NCBI GenBank assembly: GCA_035623275.1
Contig: DASPTT010000012.1
Coordinates: 1 to 45,487 of the forward strand
Length of the DNA stretch: 45,487 nt
Source: DASPTT01 sp035623275
Lineage (GTDB): Bacteria > Actinomycetota > Acidimicrobiia > Acidimicrobiales > UBA8190
Reading direction: 5' to 3'
Shown here one piece after another: positions 7,747-17,057 of the stretch; position 1 is the stretch's first letter; each line of letters starts with the position of its first letter. The position numbers and the translations under genes were made by a program. The notes beneath the pieces are model-generated. The model saw only the letters and a program-made list of their open reading frames with translations. It was not told the DNA's origin and ran no database searches.

Positions 7747-8574
7747 TCAGGAACCGTCGCGCAGGTGGACCACGTCGCCGGCGGTGACGGTGCGAAGGCA
7801 TGCCCCCACGTCGACGAGCAGGTGGCCCTCGGGCGTGACGTCGGCCGCCTCGCCGACCACCGTCTCCCCGTGCAGCTCCACCCGCACGCGCCGGCCCACG
7901 GTGGCGCAGCGACGGCGGTACTCGGCCGCCTGGGCTCGCCGCCCCGCGGCGCCCCGGAGGGCCGCCACCCGGGGCTCGAGGTCGGCCAGCAACAGTTGCA
8001 GCAGCGCCCGGGGCTCGTGGCGACGACCGGACTCGCGCCACAGGGACGTGGCGATCGGCGCGATCTCGGCGGGGACCGCCGCCTCGCCCGGTTCGCCGTC
8101 GGGCGCGGGCCAGCCCACGTTGACCCCGATCCCCACCACGACCGCCGACGGCGCGCCGGCCACGCCCGCCGTCTCGGCGAGCACGCCGGCCAGCTTGCGC
8201 TCCCCCACCATGAGGTCGTTCGGCCACTTGAGCGAGGGCGTCACCACGGCGAGCCGCTCGCAGGCGGCGGCCGCCGCCAGCGCCACCACCGCGGTGCACA
8301 GGTGCAGCGCACCCGGCCCCAGGCTCGGACGGAGCAGGATCGAGACCAGCAGGTTCCGGCCCGGCGGCGCCTCCCAGCGTCGTCCCAGCCTCCCCCGCCC
8401 GGCGCGCTGGTGGTCCGCGGCCGCCACCAGGCCCTCGGCGGCGCCCGCCGCGGCGCAGTCACCCAGGTAGCGGTTCGTCGAGTCGATCTCCTCGAACCAA
8501 CGGATCTCCCGGAACCGGGTGCCGGGTGGTCCCGTCAGGCTCGAGAACGCCTCGGGCACGGCGGCTGCCGACAT
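7747..8574 (-). CDS. birA: Biotin-[acetyl-CoA-carboxylase] ligase BirA
   Basis: BirA activates biotin with ATP and attaches it to the lysine of biotin carrier domains. The 275-residue protein has the ligase core: EEIDSTNRYL, the biotinyl-AMP loop in QRAGRGRLGRRWEAPPG, LLRPSL, and SLKWPNDLMVGERKLAGVL with the conserved lysine. The C-terminal SH3-like domain ends in VHLRDGS. No N-terminal DNA-binding domain is present, so it is not a repressor of the E. coli type. I chose the ATG at 8574 because a leaderless -10 (TAGGGT) lies 7 bases upstream; longer readings have no support. It is divergent from its likely substrate, the carboxylase alpha chain. Confidence 0.92.
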   Translation of the reverse strand: MSAAAVPEAFSSLTGPPGTRFREIRWFEEIDSTNRYLGDCAAAGAAEGLVAAADHQRAGRGRLGRRWEAPPGRNLLVSILLRPSLGPGALHLCTAVVALAAAAACERLAVVTPSLKWPNDLMVGERKLAGVLAETAGVAGAPSAVVVGIGVNVGWPAPDGEPGEAAVPAEIAPIATSLWRESGRRHEPRALLQLLLADLEPRVAALRGAAGRRAQAAEYRRRCATVGRRVRVELHGETVVGEAADVTPEGHLLVDVGACLRTVTAGDVVHLRDGS

Positions 8575-8587
8575 GGCACCCACCCTA
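8575..8587 (-). promoter_or_regulatory. Leaderless-type -10 of birA
   Basis: TAGGGT on the minus strand (8587-8582), 7 bases from the birA ATG, no Shine-Dalgarno. It decides the start against longer upstream readings. Confidence 0.5.
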
Positions 8588-8638
8588 GGTGTCGTGCCAG
8601 TCTTGTGAGCCGTCCGTCCTCCATTCGAAAGGCACAGC

Positions 8639-10402
8639 GTGCTCCAGAAGGTCCTCATCGCCAACCGGGGCGAGATCGCCGTCCGGGTGATCCGCACGTG
8701 CCGGGAGCTCGGGGTGGCGACCGTCGCCGTGTACTCGGACCTGGACCGCGACGCCATGCACGTCCGCATGGCCGACGAGGCCTACGCGCTCGGCGGCCAG
8801 ACCGCCGCCGAGAGCTACCTCAACACCGAGGCCATCCTGGGCGCCGTGCGCGCCAGCGGTGCCGACGGCGTGCACCCCGGTTACGGGTTCTTCTCGGAGA
8901 ACGCCGATTTCGCCCGGGCCATCACCTCGGCCGGGGTCACCTTCATCGGCCCGCCGCCCGAAGCCATGGAGGTCATGGGCGACAAGATCAGCTCCCGTCT
9001 GGCCGCCGAGGCGGCCGGTGTGAGCGGGGTGCCGGGGCGCACCGAGCCCCTGACCGACCCGGGCGAGGTCCTCTCCTTCGGCGAGCAGTTCGGCTGGCCG
9101 GTGGCCATCAAGGCGGCCTACGGCGGCGGCGGGCGCGGCATGAAGGTCGTGACCGGGCCCGACGAGGCGGCCGAGGCGATGGAGTCGGCCCAGCGGGAGG
9201 CCCAGGCTTACTTCGGCCGGCCCGAGATCTACCTGGAGAAGTACCTCGACTGGCCCCGCCACATCGAGATGCAGGTCATCGCCGACACGCGCGGCAGCGT
9301 GCTGTGGCTCGGCGAGCGCGACTGCTCGTGCCAGCGGCGCCACCAGAAGCTGATCGAGGAGAGCCCGGCCGCCGAGTTCCCCGACGAGATCCGCCGTGCC
9401 ATGGGCGAGGCCGCGGTCACCGTGGCCAAGGCCTGCGGCTACGTCAACGCCGGCACCGTGGAGTTCCTCTACCAGGAGGGCGAGTTCTTCTTCCTCGAGA
9501 TGAACACCCGGCTGCAGGTCGAGCACCCCGTCACCGAGCTCGTGACCGGGCTCGACCTGGTGGAGTGGCAGCTGCGGGTGGCGGCGGGCGAGCCCCTGGG
9601 CTTCACCCAGGAGGAGGTCCGACGCGACGGGCACGCCATCGAGGCCCGGATCAACGCCGAGGACCCCACCGGCGGGCGGTTCACGCCCTCCCCGGGCACG
9701 GTGACCGCCTTCCGGGCACCGGGCGGACCGGGCGTGCGCCTCGACGCCGGCTACGAGCGCGGGGACACCGTCAGCCAGTTCTACGACAACCTCATGGCCA
9801 AGCTCGTCGTCTGGGCACCCGACCGCGACGCGGCGCGCCGGCGGCTGCTGCGGGCGCTCGGCGAGCTCGAGATCGGCGGGGTGGCGACGACCGTCCCCGC
9901 GCACGTCGCCATCCTCGAGCACCCGGACTTCGCCTCGGCCTCGCACTCGACGCGCTGGGTCGAGGACCGCCTGGACCTGAGCACCGTGACCGCCGACCCC
10001 CTGGCCGGCGCGGCGCCGCCCGAGGACATGGCCGAGCCGCGGGTGCTGCGGGAGGTCACCGCCGAGGTCGACGGCCGCCGCTTCTCGGTCAAGCTGTGGG
10101 TCCCCGAGGCGCCCACCGCCGGCCCCGCGGCCGGGCGTGCGGGCGGGCCACGTCCGTCCAAGCCGCGCGCCGCGGCCACCGGCACCGGCTCGGGCACGGT
10201 GACGGTGCCCATGCAGGGCACGATCGTCAAGGTCCTCGTCGCGCCAGGAGACGAGGTGGAGGTCGGCCAGACCGTCTGTGTGCTCGAGGCCATGAAGATG
10301 GAGAACGCCGTCACCGCCGAGAAGGCGGGATCGGTGACCGAGGTGAAGGTGGCGGCCGGCGACTCCGTCGGCCCCGGCGACGTCGTCGCCGTGATCGAGT
10401 AG
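8639..10402 (+). CDS. accA: Acetyl/propionyl-CoA carboxylase alpha chain (biotin carboxylase + BCCP)
   Basis: This subunit carboxylates biotin with ATP and bicarbonate and carries it to a beta subunit that makes malonyl- or methylmalonyl-CoA. Residues 1 to about 447 are biotin carboxylase: KVLIANRGEIAVRVIR, HPGYGFFSENADFA, the ATP-grasp loop AAYGGGGRGMK, RDCSCQRRHQKLIEE, and EMNTRLQVEHPVTE. After a Pro/Ala linker, the carrier domain carries VLEAMKMEN, with the biotinylated lysine at about residue 553. The 587-residue length fits actinobacterial AccA-type fused chains. The GTG start has AAAGG 7 bases upstream. birA is divergent. No carboxyltransferase beta gene is in the window, so the acyl-CoA preference cannot be fixed; the nearby mutase makes propionyl-CoA plausible. 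Confidence 0.92.
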   Translation: MLQKVLIANRGEIAVRVIRTCRELGVATVAVYSDLDRDAMHVRMADEAYALGGQTAAESYLNTEAILGAVRASGADGVHPGYGFFSENADFARAITSAGVTFIGPPPEAMEVMGDKISSRLAAEAAGVSGVPGRTEPLTDPGEVLSFGEQFGWPVAIKAAYGGGGRGMKVVTGPDEAAEAMESAQREAQAYFGRPEIYLEKYLDWPRHIEMQVIADTRGSVLWLGERDCSCQRRHQKLIEESPAAEFPDEIRRAMGEAAVTVAKACGYVNAGTVEFLYQEGEFFFLEMNTRLQVEHPVTELVTGLDLVEWQLRVAAGEPLGFTQEEVRRDGHAIEARINAEDPTGGRFTPSPGTVTAFRAPGGPGVRLDAGYERGDTVSQFYDNLMAKLVVWAPDRDAARRRLLRALGELEIGGVATTVPAHVAILEHPDFASASHSTRWVEDRLDLSTVTADPLAGAAPPEDMAEPRVLREVTAEVDGRRFSVKLWVPEAPTAGPAAGRAGGPRPSKPRAAATGTGSGTVTVPMQGTIVKVLVAPGDEVEVGQTVCVLEAMKMENAVTAEKAGSVTEVKVAAGDSVGPGDVVAVIE

Positions 10403-10426
10403 CGCGCGGGGCGCGGGCGGGGCACC

Positions 10427-11596
10427 GTGGCCGACGCCAAGGAGCGAGCCCGCGAGGTCATCGGCGCCCGGCGTCACGAGCTGGTCGCCCTCAGCCGGGC
10501 CATCCACGACCGCCCCGAGCTGTGCTTCGAGGAGCACGTCGCGGCCGAGCTGGTTGCCCGCGCGCTGCAGGGCGCGGCCTTCGACGTCGAGGTCGGCGCG
10601 TTCGGCCTGCCCACCGCGCTGTCGGCACGCAGCGGGCCGGGGCCGCTGACGGTGGCCATCTGCGCCGAGTACGACGCCCTGCCGGGCGTGGGCCACGCCT
10701 GCGGGCACAACCTCATCGCCGCCGCCGCCGTGGGGGCCGGCATGGCCCTGGCGTCGGTGGCCGACGACGTCGGCGTGGCCGTGACGGTGCTGGGCACGCC
10801 TGCCGAGGAGGGGGGCGGGGGCAAGGTGCTCATGCTCGAGCGCGGCGCGTTCGACGGCGTGCACGCCGCCCTGATGGTGCACCCGTGGCACGAGGACCGC
10901 CTCGAGGCCACCTGCCTGGCGGTGGACCACCTGGAGGTGCGCTACGCGGGCAGGGAGGCGCACGCCTCCGCCGCGCCCGACAAGGGGGTCAACGCGGCGG
11001 ACGCCTTCGTCGTGGCCCAGGTGGCGATCGGGCTGCTGCGCCAGCACCTGCCGGCCGGTGACCAGGTCCACGGCATCGTCACCAAGGGCGGCGACGCCGC
11101 CAACATCGTGCCCAACGAGACCATCGGGCGCTTCATGGTGCGCGCCCCGTCGCTGGCACGCCTCGCCGCGCTCCGCCCGCGCATCGAACGGTGCTTCGAG
11201 GCGGGCGCGCTGGCCACCGGGGCGGCGCTGGCCATCGAGGAGCTGTCGCCGACGTACTCCGAGTTCGTGGGCGACCCGGATCTGCGGTCGCTGTGGCGGC
11301 GCAACGCCGAGGCGCTGGGCCGCACCTACGCCGCCGACGACGCCGGCGCGCCACTGCCCACCATCTCGACGGACATGGCCAACGTGTCGCTGGCCGTCCC
11401 CTCGATCCACCCGCTCGTGGGTCTGGACTCGGGGGGCGCGGTGATCCACGAGCCCGCGTTCGCCGAGGTGGCCGTGGGCGCGTCGGCCGAGCGGGCGCTG
11501 CTCGACGGCGCCCTGGCCATGGCCTGGACCGTCATCGACGCCGCCACCGACCAGGCGCTGCGCGCCAGGCTCCTGGAAGCCAGCACCGGTGACTGA
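10427..11596 (+). CDS. M20 family metallopeptidase/amidohydrolase
   Basis: The protein is a zinc-dependent peptidase or amidohydrolase of the M20D group, related to AbgB and N-acyl amino acid hydrolases. It shows HDRPELCFEEH, CAEYDALPGVGHACGHNL (metal ligands and the catalytic Asp), GTPAEEGGGGK with the general-base glutamate, and GREAHASAAPDKG from the dimerisation domain. The C-terminal region (STDMANVS, then IHPLVGL) resembles AbgB-like proteins. It has 389 residues and a GTG start 24 bases after the carboxylase gene, preceded by a G-rich stretch. Its stop overlaps the next GTG. Substrate unknown. Confidence 0.85.
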   Translation: MADAKERAREVIGARRHELVALSRAIHDRPELCFEEHVAAELVARALQGAAFDVEVGAFGLPTALSARSGPGPLTVAICAEYDALPGVGHACGHNLIAAAAVGAGMALASVADDVGVAVTVLGTPAEEGGGGKVLMLERGAFDGVHAALMVHPWHEDRLEATCLAVDHLEVRYAGREAHASAAPDKGVNAADAFVVAQVAIGLLRQHLPAGDQVHGIVTKGGDAANIVPNETIGRFMVRAPSLARLAALRPRIERCFEAGALATGAALAIEELSPTYSEFVGDPDLRSLWRRNAEALGRTYAADDAGAPLPTISTDMANVSLAVPSIHPLVGLDSGGAVIHEPAFAEVAVGASAERALLDGALAMAWTVIDAATDQALRARLLEASTGD

Positions 11597-12008
11597 CGGC
11601 CCCGGCGCGCCCGCGGGTATCACCGTCGGCGGCTACAGCCACGTCGCCGTCGACGTCACGGACCTCGACGCGGCGCTCGCCTTCTATTGCGGCGTCTTCG
11701 GCTTCCGTGAGATCCCCCGGCCCGACTTCGGGTTCCCCGGGGCCTGGCTCGTGGTCGGCGACCTCCAGCTGCACCTGGCGGTGACCGAGACGCCCCCCGT
11801 GCGGGGCGGCTTCCCGCACTTCGCCCTGTACGTGCCGACCGAGGCGTTCGCCGCCACCGTGGCCGCCCTGCGCGACGCGGGGGTCGAGTTCCTGGGCGAG
11901 CCGGCGTCGCGTGTCGACTTCGGCACCACGACGGTGTGGGCCGCCTTCGTGCGGGACCCCTCGGGCAACGTCATCGAGCTCACCGACGTCGGCCCCGGCG
12001 CGGGCTGA
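11589..12008 (+). CDS. VOC (glyoxalase/bleomycin-resistance) family protein
   Basis: A 139-residue single VOC domain pair: SHVAVDVTDLDAALAFYCGVFGF at the start gives the first beta-alpha-beta-beta-beta unit with a metal-ligand histidine. FPHFALYVP opens the second unit, and the final glutamate ligand lies in DPSGNVIELTDVG. These folds act as isomerases, dioxygenases or binding proteins on metal-bound substrates. The GTG at 11589 overlaps the upstream stop, so it is co-translated with the M20 gene. It lies next to methylmalonyl-CoA mutase in convergent orientation, but the sequence does not look specifically like methylmalonyl-CoA epimerase. The 61 bases to the mutase stop hold no convincing terminator. 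Confidence 0.8.
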   Translation: MTDGPGAPAGITVGGYSHVAVDVTDLDAALAFYCGVFGFREIPRPDFGFPGAWLVVGDLQLHLAVTETPPVRGGFPHFALYVPTEAFAATVAALRDAGVEFLGEPASRVDFGTTTVWAAFVRDPSGNVIELTDVGPGAG

Positions 12009-12069
12009 GCGCGCACGGCACGCCGTCCCCCGCGCATCGGCGCTCGGCGGGCCCGCGCGCGGCCGGCGG

Positions 12070-13668
<1,599 letters not shown>

Positions 13669-13680
13669 GGGCCCAGGTTA
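13669..13680 (-). promoter_or_regulatory. Leaderless-type -10 of methylmalonyl-CoA mutase gene
   Basis: Minus-strand TAACCT (13680-13675) followed by 6 bases and GTG at 13668; no Shine-Dalgarno. Confidence 0.5.
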
Positions 13681-13756
13681 GGGAGGCGGGCACCGCGACG
13701 GCCATTCCTCGCCCTCGGGGCACGCCTCCGCCGCGCTGGTCCCGGGCGCGCCCGCG

Positions 13757-14929
13757 CTACTCGCCGGCGGGGCGGACGGCGTGGGGGAGGCAGTACTCGT
13801 CGTACTCGGCCACGACGATGGGCGCCGCATCGGGGCCGCAGGCCGGGCAGGCCGGGTCGCGGCGCACCTTGAACGTCCGGAACGACTGCTCGAGGGCGTC
13901 GTAGGCGAGGAGCCGGCCGACGAGCGGGTCGCCGATGCCGAGCAGAATCTTGATGGCCTCCACCGCCTGGATCGAACCGACGATCCCCGGGAGCACACCG
14001 AGGACGCCGGCCTCGGCGCACGACGGCGCGAGCTCGGCGGGCGGGGGCTCCGGGATCATGCACCGGTAGCACGGCCCGTTGTAGGGGTCGAAGACGGTGA
14101 CCTGGCCCTCGAAGCGGAAGATCGAACCGTGGACCACGGGGATCCGCTCGAGCAGCGCGGCGTCGTTGACCAGGTAGCGGGTCGGGAAGTTGTCGGTGCC
14201 GTCGACGATCAGGTCGTAGCCCTCGATGATGTCGAGGATGTTGTCCGCCCCCAACCGCACGTCGTAGGTGACCACGTCCACGTCGGGGTTCAAGGCGGTG
14301 AGCGTCTTCTTGGCCGAGTCGACCTTGCGCTCGCCCACCCGGTCCATCGAGTGCAGGATCTGCCGCTGGAGGTTCGAGGCGTCGACCACGTCCATGTCGA
14401 TGATGCCGATGGTGCCCACCCCCGCGGCGGCCAGGTACAGCGCGGCCGGGGACCCGAGCCCACCTGCCCCGAGCAGCAGGACCTTGGCGTCGAGGAGCTT
14501 GAGCTGGCCGTCGTCGGCCACCTCGGGCAGGAGCAGGTGGCGCTGGTAGCGGTTGCGCTGCTCGGCCGTCAGTGCCTGGGGGACGCGCCAGGGGCGACCC
14601 TGGTCCTTCCAGCGGTTGAAGCCGCCCCTCAGCGACGCCACGTCCGCGTAGCCGAGGTCGGCCAGCGTCTTGGCCGCGAAGACCGAGCGCACGCCACTGG
14701 CGCAGTAGACGACCACGGGCCTGCCCTTGTCCGGCAGCCGGCCCTCGATGCTGAACTCGAGCATCCCCCGCGGCACGTGCAGGGCGCCGGGGATCGCACC
14801 CTGCTCGTACTCGTCGGGCTCCCGGACGTCGAGCAGGGCGACTTGACCGAGCCTCGGCTCGACCTCGTCGGCCTCCACCTCGCGGACGTCGGCACGGGCC
14901 ACGTTGAGCAGGTCTCTGGGACTGGCCAC
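13757..14929 (-). CDS. Rhodanese-ThiF/MoeB sulfur-carrier adenylyltransferase
   Basis: The protein adenylates, and probably sulfurates, the C-terminus of a small sulfur-carrier protein of the MoaD, ThiS or CysO type. Residues about 10-115 are a rhodanese domain (LLDVREPDEY; active-site Cys in VVVYCASGVRS). Residues 120-390 are an E1-like domain: ALTAEQRNRYQRHLLLPE, ATP-binding LLGAGGLGSPAALYLAAAG, DGTDNFPTRYL, a CxxC zinc pair in CYRCMIPEP, the PSCAEAGVLG cysteine, and a second zinc pair in CPACG. In mycobacterial MoeZ the order is the reverse, ThiF then rhodanese. I chose GTG 14929 because GGAGG lies 8 bases upstream. No carrier-protein gene is adjacent. Confidence 0.87.
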   Translation of the reverse strand: MASPRDLLNVARADVREVEADEVEPRLGQVALLDVREPDEYEQGAIPGALHVPRGMLEFSIEGRLPDKGRPVVVYCASGVRSVFAAKTLADLGYADVASLRGGFNRWKDQGRPWRVPQALTAEQRNRYQRHLLLPEVADDGQLKLLDAKVLLLGAGGLGSPAALYLAAAGVGTIGIIDMDVVDASNLQRQILHSMDRVGERKVDSAKKTLTALNPDVDVVTYDVRLGADNILDIIEGYDLIVDGTDNFPTRYLVNDAALLERIPVVHGSIFRFEGQVTVFDPYNGPCYRCMIPEPPPAELAPSCAEAGVLGVLPGIVGSIQAVEAIKILLGIGDPLVGRLLAYDALEQSFRTFKVRRDPACPACGPDAAPIVVAEYDEYCLPHAVRPAGE

Positions 14930-15000
14930 GAACGACACCTCCGACCTGGCGGCGCCCCGACGAGCCCTTCGGCTCCCGGCGCCGCCCTTCGACTCCTTAA

Positions 15001-15006
15001 ACCTTA
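15001..15006 (-). promoter_or_regulatory. Candidate -10 of the rhodanese-ThiF gene
   Basis: TAAGGT on the minus strand, predicting a start near 14994 and a leader of about 65 bases ending in the GGAGG site. This gene is therefore leadered, unlike most neighbours. No good -35 is visible. Confidence 0.3.
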
Positions 15007-15049
15007 CCAGCCAGGTCGACATTCCCGGCCCGACGGCGGCGCGTGCCGG

Positions 15050-15061
15050 TAGCGTCCGGGT
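15050..15061 (+). promoter_or_regulatory. Leaderless-type -10 of nitroreductase gene
   Basis: TAGCGT (15050-15055), then 6 bases and GTG at 15062; no Shine-Dalgarno. Confidence 0.5.
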
Positions 15062-15688
15062 GTGGAGCTGACCGAGGCCCTGGCGCGCCGGCGCATGGTA
15101 CGGAGCTTCTCCGGGCGGCCGGTGGATGCCCAGGTGGTCGAGGGGATCGTCGCCCGGGCCCTGGCCGCGCCCAGCGCGGGGAACACCCGAGGGTGGGACG
15201 CGGTGCTCCTGGTCGGCGAGGAGGAGACGGCCCCCTTCTGGTCGGCCACCACGACGGCGGACTGGCGCGTCCGGTCCCGGCGATGGCCCGGACTGGCGCG
15301 GGCACCGGTCGTCGTCGCCCTCTTCGCCCACCCCGGCGCCTACGTGGCCCGCTACGCGGAGCCCGACAAGGCCGGCGCGCCGGGCGGCGATCCCCGTGGG
15401 CGTCTGGGCGAGGACGCGGCCGCGTGGCCGGTCCCCTACTGGTTCGTGGACGCCGCCTTCGGCGCCATGGCGCTCCTGCTCGGCGCGGCGGGCGCCGGCC
15501 TCGGGGCCTGCTTCCTCGGCAACTTCCGGGGCGAGGAGGGGTTGCGGGAGGCGTTGGGCGTCCCCCACGACCGTCGCTACGTCGGCGCGGTGCTCCTCGG
15601 CGAGCCCGGCGGGGACGACCCGCGCTCGGCCTCGCTGGAGGGGCCGCGCCGGGCACGGTCGTCGATGGTGCACCGGGGGAGGTGGTGA
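15062..15688 (+). CDS. Nitroreductase family flavoprotein
   Basis: A 208-residue FMN-dependent oxidoreductase of the nitroreductase superfamily. ARRRMVRSFSGRPV at residues 8-21 and APSAGNTRGWDAVL supply the FMN phosphate and ring contacts. The mid-region helix PYWFVDAAFGAMALLLGAAGAGLGACFLGNF is typical of the fold's dimer core. Electron donor and substrate cannot be read. The short FbiB here lacks the nitroreductase domain that reduces dehydro-F420-0 in mycobacteria; this protein could supply such an activity, but it shows no specific likeness and is 13 kb away, so that is speculation. The GTG start has a leaderless -10. Confidence 0.82.
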   Translation: MELTEALARRRMVRSFSGRPVDAQVVEGIVARALAAPSAGNTRGWDAVLLVGEEETAPFWSATTTADWRVRSRRWPGLARAPVVVALFAHPGAYVARYAEPDKAGAPGGDPRGRLGEDAAAWPVPYWFVDAAFGAMALLLGAAGAGLGACFLGNFRGEEGLREALGVPHDRRYVGAVLLGEPGGDDPRSASLEGPRRARSSMVHRGRW

Positions 15689-15728
15689 GCGAGGTCGCGG
15701 GCAAGCGCGGGCGTGCACCCTGGGCGCC

Positions 15729-17057
15729 ATGGTGGTCCTCTCCGACGACACCGAGGTCCTGCGGATCGAGCCCTGGCCCGACCCGGTCATCGACGCCCTC
15801 GGCCACGACCCGCGCTCCTGGTACGTCGAGCGATTCTGGCTCGCCGTCCTCGGCCCCACGTCCACGTGGCTCCTGCGGCGGATCGCCGCCGGCTTCGACA
15901 CCTCGCCCGAGGGCTTCGACCTTCCCGTCGACGAGGCGGCCCGGGCGTTGGGGCTCGGCGGGCGAACGGGACGCCACTCGCCCTTCCAGCGCGCCGTGGC
16001 CCGATGCGTCACCTTCGAGCTGGCCCTGAGCCGGGGGCCCGCCACCATCGGCGTGCGCCGGCACGTCCCTCCGCTCCCCCGGCGCCACCTGGTGCGGCTG
16101 CCGCCCTCGCTCCAGGAGCACCACCGGCGTTGGAACGCCGCCCACCAGCCCGCAGCGGTGACGGACCGCCGGCGGGGGCGCACCAGCGGCCCCGCACCGG
16201 GGCCCTCCCCCGTAACCGCCGCGTCGCCACTCGGAAACACGCCGTTCACGTCTGCGCCCTACCCTTTGAGAGTGGCGACCTATCTGCTTCGGGTCGAGGT
16301 GCCGGACCGCCCCGGGGCCCTCGGCGCGGTGGCCAGCCGCATCGGCGCCGTCCGGGCCGACGTCATCGCCGTCGACATCGTGGGCAGGGCGCAGGGGCGG
16401 GCCGTCGACGAGTTCGTGGTCGAGCTGGCCGACGACGACCACGTGCCGCTCATGCTGTCGGAGATCGCCGAGGTCGACGGCATCAAGGTCGAGGCCCTGC
16501 ACCCACTGCCCGACGGCTATCGCGACGGCCGCCTCGACAGCTACGAGACGGCGGTGGCCCTGCTGCGCGAGCGCACGCCGCACGGCGCGCTCAACGCCAT
16601 CGCCGCCCGCTCCCGCCGGGAGCTCGACGGGGCCTGGTCGGCCGTCCTCGACTCCCAGGAAGCGACGATCGTGGCCAGCTCGGGACGCCCCCCGGCGGCC
16701 CATTGGCTGGCGGCCTACGTCGAGTCCGCGCGCCGGGCCGCCGCCGGCGGCCACGAGGAGGAGGCCGGCGCGAGCAGCCCCGGGCGCGCCCGGCCCGGCG
16801 CCGAACAGGGGGGCGAGCAGGCGGACATCGCCTGGGTGGACCTGGCGGCCTGGGACCTCGTCCTGCTCGTGGGACGGCCCGTGCGCCCGCTGGGCCGCTA
16901 CGACCGGCTGCGGCTGGCCGCCATCGCCCGGGTGGCCGACGCCCGCTGGGCCGACCTGGCCGAGCGCGACGCCCGGCTCTCGCATCCGAGCCGGCTGGCG
17001 CCGGTGCCGGCGCCGCCAGCCCCGGCGCCCAGTCAGTCGCCCGCGCCCGCCCCGTAG
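15729..17057 (+). CDS. Conserved hypothetical domain joined in frame to an ACT-domain protein
   Basis: One open frame of 442 codons covers two recognisable parts. Residues 1 to about 137 are a conserved actinobacterial hypothetical (HDPRSWYVERFWLAVLGP, then SPFQRAVARCVTF and RRHVPPLPRRHLVRLP), possibly winged-helix-like. Residues 182 to about 262 form an ACT domain (VATYLLRVEVPDRPGALGAV), usually an amino-acid-sensing module. The rest is a conserved tail ending in Pro/Ala repeats. The 45 residues between look like translated intergenic DNA, and a leaderless -10 (TACCCT) lies 6 bases before a GTG at 16272 that would begin the ACT protein alone. Either this is a fusion, or the first gene lost its stop. 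The end overlaps pepA, which is convergent, by 25 bases. Confidence 0.6.
   Translation: MVVLSDDTEVLRIEPWPDPVIDALGHDPRSWYVERFWLAVLGPTSTWLLRRIAAGFDTSPEGFDLPVDEAARALGLGGRTGRHSPFQRAVARCVTFELALSRGPATIGVRRHVPPLPRRHLVRLPPSLQEHHRRWNAAHQPAAVTDRRRGRTSGPAPGPSPVTAASPLGNTPFTSAPYPLRVATYLLRVEVPDRPGALGAVASRIGAVRADVIAVDIVGRAQGRAVDEFVVELADDDHVPLMLSEIAEVDGIKVEALHPLPDGYRDGRLDSYETAVALLRERTPHGALNAIAARSRRELDGAWSAVLDSQEATIVASSGRPPAAHWLAAYVESARRAAAGGHEEEAGASSPGRARPGAEQGGEQADIAWVDLAAWDLVLLVGRPVRPLGRYDRLRLAAIARVADARWADLAERDARLSHPSRLAPVPAPPAPAPSQSPAPAP
16260..16271 (+). promoter_or_regulatory. Internal leaderless-type -10 before the ACT domain
   Basis: TACCCT (16260-16265) with 6 bases to GTG 16272, the first codon of the ACT domain. 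It suggests that the ACT protein (261 residues) can be expressed separately from the upstream part of the same frame. Confidence 0.45.

Noticed and set aside
7765..11061. Very long open frames on both strands in the birA/carboxylase/M20 region (for example about 1000 codons antisense at 8585-11623)
   Set aside because: They are shadows of the real genes; translations are Arg/Gly/Pro/Ala/His-rich without domains, as expected from G+C-rich antisense or offset frames.
11589..12008. VOC protein as methylmalonyl-CoA epimerase
   Set aside because: Tempting because it faces the mutase gene, but it is coupled to the M20 gene instead and lacks a clear epimerase-specific likeness; left as a generic VOC protein.
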